Of a DNA stretch of 28,545 nt, positions 23,566-28,545 are shown one piece after another. The position numbers and the translations under genes were made by a program. Numbering within the stretch: position 1 is the first letter of the stretch; the number at the start of each line of letters is the position of its first letter. This DNA comes from an uncultured Oscillibacter sp. (lineage in GTDB: Bacteria > Bacillota_A > Clostridia > Oscillospirales > Oscillospiraceae), in assembly GCA_951800675.1 (NCBI GenBank), contig CATOKC010000031.1, positions 1-28,545 of the forward strand, in the 5' to 3' direction. The notes beneath the pieces are model-generated. The model did no database searches. It was given only the letters and a program-made list of their open reading frames with translations, and had not been told where the DNA came from.

Positions 23566-24940
23566 GCTTTTGAAGCGGGCCCCCCGGACGGTTCTGCCCC
23601 GGGCGGGACAGCGGGTGCTTTGCGCCGTGTCCGGGGGCTTGGACTCTATGTGCCTGCTCCACATGCTGGAGGCGTGGCGCGAAGAGCGGGGCGGGCAGGT
23701 CGCCGCCGCCCACTTCAACCACCGGCTTCGGGGCGCGGCGGCGGACCGGGACGAAGAATTTGTCCGGGAGACCTGTGCCCGGTGGGGAATTCCCCTGGCT
23801 GTGGGTCGGGGGGACGTGGGGGAATACGCCAAACGGGAGGGGCTTTCCACGGAGGAGGCCGCCCGGAATCTGCGGTATGCCTTTTTGCGCCGGACGGCGG
23901 CGGAGCGGGAGTGTGAACGCCTTTACACCGCCCACCACGCCGGCGACAACGCGGAAACCGTTCTGCTGAACCTGATCCGCGGGACGGGCTTGACGGGCCT
24001 CACGGGCATGGACTGGGAGCGGGACGGGCTCTGCCGCCCCCTGCTGAGCGTGACCCGGGAGGAGCTGGAAGCCTACGCCGCCGAATGGAAAATTCCCCAT
24101 ATCGAAGACGCGACCAACGCCGACCCGGAGGCCGCCGCCCGAAACCTCCTGCGGCTCCAAGTGATGCCGCTATTAAAGGAACTGAATCCCCGGGCGGTGG
24201 AACACATCTGCGGCACGGCACGGCGGCTCCGGGGCGTAGACCGCTCCCTGGAACAGGATGCCGCCGCCCGCGCGGCCCATGTGGAGGTGCGGGAGGGCCG
24301 GGTAACCCTCTCCATGGAGGCGCTGGCGGCGGCTCCGGCAGCGGTCCGGCCCCGGATGCTGCTGCGGCTTTTTGACCTTTTAGGCGTGGGGCGGAAGGAT
24401 GTCAGAGCGACCCACCTGGAGGCGTTGATGGACCTGGCCCGCCGCACAGCCTGGGGGAAGGAGGGGCGGATCAGCCTCCCTCATGGCGTCACCGCCCGCT
24501 ATTGCCGCCGGTGGCTGATTTTGGAGACCCGGCCCCAGATTTTGACGGAGGTCCAGCTGGTCCCGGGGCGGGACCTTCACTGGGGGGACTATGCCCTGAC
24601 TTTGCTGGACAGACCGGAGGGAGAGGGAATTTCCTTCTTCTGGCGGGGAAGACCGGGGCAGAGCCCGGTGGTCACGGCGGCCCCCTGCCCGCCGGGAGAG
24701 CGCCTGACCCTGCCGGGGGCCCGGGGGAGCCGGAGCGTGAAGCGGCTTTGCCTGGACCGCCGCGTTTCCCTGGCGGAGCGGGACCGCCTGCCCGCCATTT
24801 ATGTGGAAGGCAAACTGGCCGCCGTGTGGCGGCTGGGCGTGGATGCTGCTTTCGCGCCGGATGGCCGGGAGCCCTGCCGGTTTATCAAAATTGAGAAAAC
24901 AGAACAACAGATTGAGGAGGACGGACATGATGCGCAGTGA
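23549..24940 (+). CDS. tilS: tRNA(Ile)-lysidine synthetase TilS
   Basis: A 463-residue enzyme that adds lysine to C34 of the CAU-anticodon tRNA-Ile, making it read AUA. The PP-loop ATPase signature is VSGGLDSMCLLHML (SGGLDS at about 28-33), followed by HFNHRLRGAAADRDEEFV and HHAGDNAETVLLNLIRGTGL. The TilS C-terminal substrate-binding region includes the late GARGSRSVKRLCLDRRVSLAERDRLP. I chose the ATG inside the end of dnaB; a TTG at 23570, 9 nt after a GAGG, is an alternative that would remove 7 residues. The last 14 nt overlap hpt. Confidence 0.94.
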   Translation: MTTRTELLKRAPRTVLPRAGQRVLCAVSGGLDSMCLLHMLEAWREERGGQVAAAHFNHRLRGAAADRDEEFVRETCARWGIPLAVGRGDVGEYAKREGLSTEEAARNLRYAFLRRTAAERECERLYTAHHAGDNAETVLLNLIRGTGLTGLTGMDWERDGLCRPLLSVTREELEAYAAEWKIPHIEDATNADPEAAARNLLRLQVMPLLKELNPRAVEHICGTARRLRGVDRSLEQDAAARAAHVEVREGRVTLSMEALAAAPAAVRPRMLLRLFDLLGVGRKDVRATHLEALMDLARRTAWGKEGRISLPHGVTARYCRRWLILETRPQILTEVQLVPGRDLHWGDYALTLLDRPEGEGISFFWRGRPGQSPVVTAAPCPPGERLTLPGARGSRSVKRLCLDRRVSLAERDRLPAIYVEGKLAAVWRLGVDAAFAPDGREPCRFIKIEKTEQQIEEDGHDAQ

Positions 24941-25484
24941 AATGGAGCAAGATATCCTGAAGGTACTGGTGACCGAGGAGGAGCTGAAGGCCCGGGTAGC
25001 GGAGATGGGCGAGGAGCTCTATGAGAAGTTCCAGGGGAAGAAGCCGCTGTTCCTGGGGGTCTTGAAGGGCAGCTTCGTCTTTATGACGGACCTGGTCCGG
25101 GCCTGCCAGCTCAAGAGCGACGTGGAATTCATCGCCGTCAGCTCTTACGGAAACGCGACGGCCTCCTCCGGCCGGGTGCAGATTGACCACGATCTCCGGC
25201 AGGACATCACCGGGCGGCATCTGATCATCGTGGAGGACATCCTGGACTCCGGCAACACCCTGGCCTTTTTGAAGCAGTACTTCCTGACCAAGGGGGCGGC
25301 GTCCATCACCATCGTCACGCTGCTGGACAAGCCTGCCCGGCGGGAGAAGGCCATCACCGCCGATCTATCCGGCTTCACGGTGCCCGACGAGTTCGTGGTG
25401 GGCTATGGCCTGGACTACGCCCAGCTGTACCGGAATATCCCTTACATCGGCGTGCTGAAGCCGGAGGTCTACGCCGGGAAGTAA
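24927..25484 (+). CDS. hpt: Hypoxanthine phosphoribosyltransferase
   Basis: A 185-residue purine-salvage enzyme that converts hypoxanthine or guanine with PRPP to IMP or GMP. The start at 24927 follows GAGGAGG by 6 nt; a second ATG follows at once. The type I phosphoribosyltransferase motif is LIIVEDILDSGNTLAFL, and the active-site loop region VSSYGNATASSGRVQI and the C-terminal PDEFVVGYGLDYAQLYRNIPYIGVL match Hpt. Overlap with tilS and proximity to ftsH reproduce the well-known tilS-hpt-ftsH group. Confidence 0.95.
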   Translation: MMRSEMEQDILKVLVTEEELKARVAEMGEELYEKFQGKKPLFLGVLKGSFVFMTDLVRACQLKSDVEFIAVSSYGNATASSGRVQIDHDLRQDITGRHLIIVEDILDSGNTLAFLKQYFLTKGAASITIVTLLDKPARREKAITADLSGFTVPDEFVVGYGLDYAQLYRNIPYIGVLKPEVYAGK

Positions 25485-25524
25485 CACCCCGCTGTCACGG
25501 ACAGCCTAAAGGAGGAATGCCGTC

Positions 25525-27402
25525 GTGTCCAAGCAAAACCGTACGTCCAACCTCAGCTTTTTGATGCTGGGGCTGGTGATCCTGCTGTGCCTGAGCTGGG
25601 TCTGGCAGCTGAACAGCCAGAGCGAGCGGATGGAGTTCTCCCAGGTGGAGCAGCTATTCCGCCAGGAGAAGGTGGAGTCCTTCGTTATCCGGGACAACAC
25701 CCTGCTGATGACGCTGCGGGGAGAGCCGGAGGGCCGGAACACCCTGCGCTATGAGCTCTACGATTTCGATTTGTTCTACGACAGCCTGGGTGAGCTGGTG
25801 GAGGAGCAGGCCGCCAAGGGGATCATCACTTCGTATGACTACCAGCAGGACCACTCCACCAACTGGCTGGAGATTCTGCTGCCGGTTCTCCTGTCGGTGG
25901 CGCTGATCGGCGGCTTGGGCTACCTCTTCCTCCTCCGGGGGCAGGGAGGCGGCATGGGGGCGGACCGTATGGCCCGCTTTGGCTCCGCCCGAACCCGGGT
26001 CCTCTCGGAGAAGGACAAAAAGGTCCGCTTTGAGGACGTGGCCGGGGCGGAGGAGGAGAAGGAGGAGCTCCAGGAGATTGTGGAGTTCCTGCGGGACCCA
26101 CGGCGGTTCATCTCCCTGGGGGCCCGCATCCCCAAGGGTGTGCTGCTGGTGGGCCCTCCGGGCACGGGCAAGACCTTGCTTGCCAAGGCTGTGGCCGGGG
26201 AGGCCGGGGTGGGCTTCCTCTCCATCTCCGGCTCTGATTTTGTGGAGCTGTACGTGGGCGTGGGCGCGTCCCGGGTCCGGGATTTGTTTGAGCAGGCCAA
26301 GAAAACGTCCCCCGCCATTGTGTTCATCGACGAGATCGACGCCGTGGGCCGTCAACGGGGCACCGGCGTCGGCGGCGGCCACGACGAGCGGGAACAGACG
26401 CTGAACCAGCTCTTAGTGGAAATGGACGGCTTTGCCGCCAATGAGGGCGTGGTGGTCCTGGCGGCCACCAACCGGGTGGACGTGCTGGACCCGGCCCTTC
26501 TGCGGCCGGGACGGTTTGACCGGCAGATTTACGTGGGCCTCCCCGATATCAAGGGCCGGGAGGATATTTTGAAAATCCATGTGCGGGGCAAGCCCCTGGC
26601 GGAGAATGTGGACCTCAGGACCCTGGCCCGGGGGACCGCCGGGTTCACCGGGGCGGACCTGGAGAATCTGGTAAACGAGGGAGCGCTGCTGGCCGCCCGG
26701 CGGGACCGGGATTATATCACCATGGAGGACCTCCGGGAGGCAGAGATCAAGGTTCTGGCGGGACCGGAGAAGCGGAGCCGGGTCATCTCTCCCCGGGAGC
26801 GGGAGCTGACCGCCTGGCACGAGGCGGGTCACGCCGTGGTGATGGAAACGCTGCCGGAGCACGACCCGGTGAATCAGATCACCATTGTCCCCCGGGGGCA
26901 GGCAGGCGGCATGACCATCGCCCTGCCGGAGGAGGACCGGAGCTTCCTCTCCAAGCGCTATCTGGAGGACCGGATTGTGGCTCTTTTGGGAGGTCGGGCG
27001 GCGGAAAAGCTGTGCCTGGGGGATATCTCCACAGGAGCGAGCAACGACATCCAGCGGGCAACGGACATCGCGCGGAAGATGGTGGCGGTGTACGGTATGA
27101 GTGAAACCATTGGTACGGTGTCCTTCGAGGGCGGCCACGACGAGGTGTTCCTTGGCCGGACCATGAGCCAGGGCCGGAGCTACTCCGAGGCCGTGGCGGC
27201 TCAGATCGACGAGGAGGTCCGCCGGGTGGTGGACGAGGCCGGACGCCGCTGTGAGGATATCCTGACGGAGAAGCGGGCGGTACTGGACGCCGTGGCGGCG
27301 TACCTGCTGGAGAATGAGACTATGGAGCGGGAGGCGTTCCTGGAGGTCTACGCCGGGAAGAAGCCGGCGGAAGCTCCAACGGCGGAGGAAGCGCCGGAAT
27401 AA
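25525..27402 (+). CDS. ftsH: ATP-dependent zinc metalloprotease FtsH
   Basis: A 625-residue membrane protease that degrades misfolded and regulatory membrane proteins. I use the GTG start, 9 nt after AAAGGAGG; a nearer ATG is out of frame. Two membrane helices (about 10-28 and 115-137) flank a short extracytoplasmic domain. The AAA module has Walker A GPPGTGKT (210-217), Walker B IVFIDEID and the arginine-finger region [11 protein letters not shown]. The zinc site is HEAGH (432-436), with the third-ligand region [14 protein letters not shown] downstream. The tail is Ala/Glu-rich. All key residues are present. Confidence 0.97.
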   Translation: MSKQNRTSNLSFLMLGLVILLCLSWVWQLNSQSERMEFSQVEQLFRQEKVESFVIRDNTLLMTLRGEPEGRNTLRYELYDFDLFYDSLGELVEEQAAKGIITSYDYQQDHSTNWLEILLPVLLSVALIGGLGYLFLLRGQGGGMGADRMARFGSARTRVLSEKDKKVRFEDVAGAEEEKEELQEIVEFLRDPRRFISLGARIPKGVLLVGPPGTGKTLLAKAVAGEAGVGFLSISGSDFVELYVGVGASRVRDLFEQAKKTSPAIVFIDEIDAVGRQRGTGVGGGHDEREQTLNQLLVEMDGFAANEGVVVLAATNRVDVLDPALLRPGRFDRQIYVGLPDIKGREDILKIHVRGKPLAENVDLRTLARGTAGFTGADLENLVNEGALLAARRDRDYITMEDLREAEIKVLAGPEKRSRVISPRERELTAWHEAGHAVVMETLPEHDPVNQITIVPRGQAGGMTIALPEEDRSFLSKRYLEDRIVALLGGRAAEKLCLGDISTGASNDIQRATDIARKMVAVYGMSETIGTVSFEGGHDEVFLGRTMSQGRSYSEAVAAQIDEEVRRVVDEAGRRCEDILTEKRAVLDAVAAYLLENETMEREAFLEVYAGKKPAEAPTAEEAPE

Positions 27403-27408
27403 ACGGAG

Positions 27409-27436
27409 ATCAGCCAGGAGCGGCGCTCCTGGCTGA
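27409..27436 (+). terminator. Hairpin after ftsH
   Basis: A perfect 13-bp stem (27409-27421 with 27425-27436/7, 3-nt loop) lies just after the ftsH stop. No T-run follows, so it may stabilise the mRNA 3' end or act as a weak terminator, leaving read-through into the next gene possible. Confidence 0.6.
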
Positions 27437-27465
27437 TGAATTCTCAGGAAGGGGGAAGGGCGGAA

Positions 27466-27852
27466 ATGACAGAGATTGAATATCTCCGGGGAGACCGGGC
27501 GGAGGTGATCGTCTGCCGGGGGTCTATGCTGTCCTATCCCCAGCACAACCATGTTTCGACGCTGACCCTGGGACTTGTGCTGGAGGGGGCGGTGGAGCTG
27601 GCGACGGACCGGGGGACGCGGCTCTGCCGGGAAAACGGCCTGTTTGCCCTCCCGCCCTACACGCCCCACCGATTCCAGCTCCAAAACCGGGTCCGGAAGG
27701 GCCAGCGGCTGCTGGCGGGACCGGCCACCGTGGCGGAGGCCGCCGCCGCGGGCTTTTGCGACCAGAGCCATTTTGACCGGCAGTTCAAGCGCCTGGTGGG
27801 CCTGAACCCGGCGGCTTACAAGCGGTGCTGCGCGGTGTTCGCCGGACCTTAA
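27466..27852 (+). CDS. Shortened AraC-like protein (cupin plus second half of the HTH domain)
   Basis: From the ATG at 27466 the product is 128 residues, less than half of a usual AraC-family regulator. Residues 1-70 are the N-terminal cupin-like arm (SYPQHNHVSTLTLGLVLEG, ENGLFALPPYTPHRF). Residues 73-120 are the second helix-turn-helix half (QNRVRKGQRLL, VAEAAAAGFCDQSHFDRQFK, GLNPAAYKR). The cupin remainder and the first HTH are absent, joined in frame at TPHRFQ, a sequence form that normally occurs in both places. It is an open frame, but unlikely to bind DNA like a full AraC protein. It ends in a 4-bp overlap with the convergent cupin gene. Confidence 0.65.
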   Translation: MTEIEYLRGDRAEVIVCRGSMLSYPQHNHVSTLTLGLVLEGAVELATDRGTRLCRENGLFALPPYTPHRFQLQNRVRKGQRLLAGPATVAEAAAAGFCDQSHFDRQFKRLVGLNPAAYKRCCAVFAGP

Positions 27853-28244
27853 AGAAGGGCCGGGATGAATTTGGCCAACAGGCGGAGGCCCTCCGGCCCC
27901 GCCTCCACCTGATGGGGCTCTCCCTTGGGGAGGATGGAGACGACGCCGGGCTCATAGCCAAGCCGGGCTCCGCCGCTCAAGCAGACGCCGCTTCCGGCGG
28001 CGACCTCGTGAAGCTCCGTCTGGGTGGGGTGAGCGTGGGTCCCAATGGTTTTCCCCGGGGCGACGCGCACCAGATGACAGCTGAACTGCCCGCCGGTCTC
28101 CCGGACGGTGACGAGGTGCTTGAGCTCCACACCCTGGAAATCCGGGTGCCGGTTCCAGGGCAGGTCCCCGAAGGCGCTGTCCGCCTCCGGGAGGCGCAGA
28201 TGCCCGGTGGTGTCAAGCTGGTCAAATAGATGCGGATGTTCCAT
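27849..28244 (-). CDS. Small cupin-domain protein
   Basis: With the ATG at 28244, preceded by AAAGGAGC, the protein has 131 residues forming a single cupin barrel. Motif 1 is visible as GKTIGTHAHPTQTELHEVAAGSG (two His and a Glu as likely metal ligands), and motif 2 as YEPGVVSILPKGEPHQVEAG with its His. Such proteins bind small molecules or catalyse isomerase- or dioxygenase-type steps; no specific reaction is evident. A 14-bp perfect palindrome sits just upstream of its ribosome binding site. Confidence 0.85.
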   Translation of the reverse strand: MEHPHLFDQLDTTGHLRLPEADSAFGDLPWNRHPDFQGVELKHLVTVRETGGQFSCHLVRVAPGKTIGTHAHPTQTELHEVAAGSGVCLSGGARLGYEPGVVSILPKGEPHQVEAGPEGLRLLAKFIPALL

Positions 28245-28266
28245 ATGCAATGCTCCTTTCCAATGT

Positions 28267-28280
28267 GACAGGCGCCTGTC
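28267..28280 (-). promoter_or_regulatory. Perfect palindrome upstream of the cupin gene
   Basis: GACAGGCGCCTGTC is a perfect 14-bp palindrome that ends 6 nt before the AAAGGAGC site. It is an operator candidate; the binding protein is unknown. Confidence 0.5.
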
Positions 28281-28344
28281 TACTGTCAGCGTACCACGAA
28301 GCGGCGGATGTGCCTTGTACAAAATTGCCTTTTCCGTGCTCAGA

Positions 28345-28394
28345 CGCAAAAAAGCGGTTCCTCCGAACAGATCGGAGAAACCGCTTTTTTTGCG
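28345..28394 (-). terminator. Terminator of the glutamate dehydrogenase gene
   Basis: A long stem (GCGGTT/AACCGC, then CTCCGA/TCGGAG after one mismatch, 5-nt loop) is flanked by A6 and T6-7, so it works on the minus strand and would also stop plus-strand transcription. Confidence 0.9.
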
Positions 28395-28399
28395 CATTG

Positions 28400-28545
28400 T
28401 TAGATTAAGCCTTGGGACAGCATCACGTCAGCCACCTTCATGAAGCCCGCGATGTTGGCTCCCAACACCAGATCACCGGGCTTTCCGCACTCCTCGGCGG
28501 CGGTGTAGATGTTGTGGAAAATGTTGGTCATGATGGTTTTCAGCC
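28400..28545 (-). CDS. gdhA: Glutamate dehydrogenase, C-terminal end (cut by the window)
   Basis: The minus strand reads LKTIMTNIFHNIYTAAEECG, then the conserved tail LVLGANIAGFMKVADVMLSQGLI and a stop. This matches the last ~48 residues of hexameric NADP-type glutamate dehydrogenase, which links 2-oxoglutarate and ammonium to glutamate. The active site lies outside the window, so cofactor preference cannot be judged. Confidence 0.9.
   Translation of the reverse strand, partial: LKTIMTNIFHNIYTAAEECGKPGDLVLGANIAGFMKVADVMLSQGLI

Overview
The window looks like chromosomal DNA of a GC-rich Bacillota (Firmicutes), probably an anaerobic gut clostridium of the Oscillospiraceae type. The evidence is the GC-rich codon use, strong AAGGAGG-type ribosome binding sites, TTGACA/TATAAT-type promoters, a flavodiiron protein typical of anaerobes, and two Firmicutes-style core clusters: ylxM-ffh-rpsP-khpA, and gdpP-(small membrane gene)-rplI-dnaB-tilS-hpt-ftsH. 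The genus is an inference; the gene families are read directly from the sequence.

Layout. 1-3.7 kb (minus strand): a ribose-type sugar ABC importer (ATPase, permease, binding lipoprotein) followed by the first codons of another gene. 3.7-4.3 kb: gene-free apart from one orphan terminator-like hairpin. 4.3-9.0 kb: a graveyard of decayed accessory genes, made of an IS630-like transposase stub, a DEAD/DEAH helicase remnant with three in-frame stops, a secreted CAP-domain protein, a type I restriction methylase (HsdM) and an XRE-type regulator. It surrounds an intact tRNA-Thr(CGT) with its own promoter and terminator and a damaged partial copy of the same tRNA just upstream. 9.0-11.2 kb (minus): two CobW-type GTPases, one with a very histidine-rich insert and one fused to a C-terminal domain resembling the UPF0703/YcgQ family; this points to metal-ion handling. 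11.2-12.2 kb (minus): a YjdF-like membrane protein.

12.4-14.3 kb (plus): a GntR/YtrA-type regulator, ABC ATPase and permease with overlapping reading frames and a palindromic operator candidate on the promoter. 14.4-16.9 kb (plus): a COG2426-type membrane protein whose ribosome binding site lies in a hairpin, an unknown lipoprotein, and the flavodiiron protein. 17.0-19.3 kb (minus): khpA, rpsP, ffh, ylxM. From a divergent promoter region, 19.5-27.4 kb (plus): c-di-AMP phosphodiesterase, small membrane protein, ribosomal protein L9, replicative helicase, tRNA-Ile lysidine synthetase, hypoxanthine phosphoribosyltransferase and FtsH. The end carries a shrunken AraC-like gene, a convergent cupin gene and the 3' end of glutamate dehydrogenase.

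No intact new defence or mobile system is visible. The most unusual items are the GTPase-UPF0703 fusion beside the His-rich GTPase, the AraC gene collapsed at an internal TPHRFQ-type junction, the damaged tandem tRNA-Thr, the hairpin covering the 14381 ribosome binding site, and several perfect palindromes in promoters.
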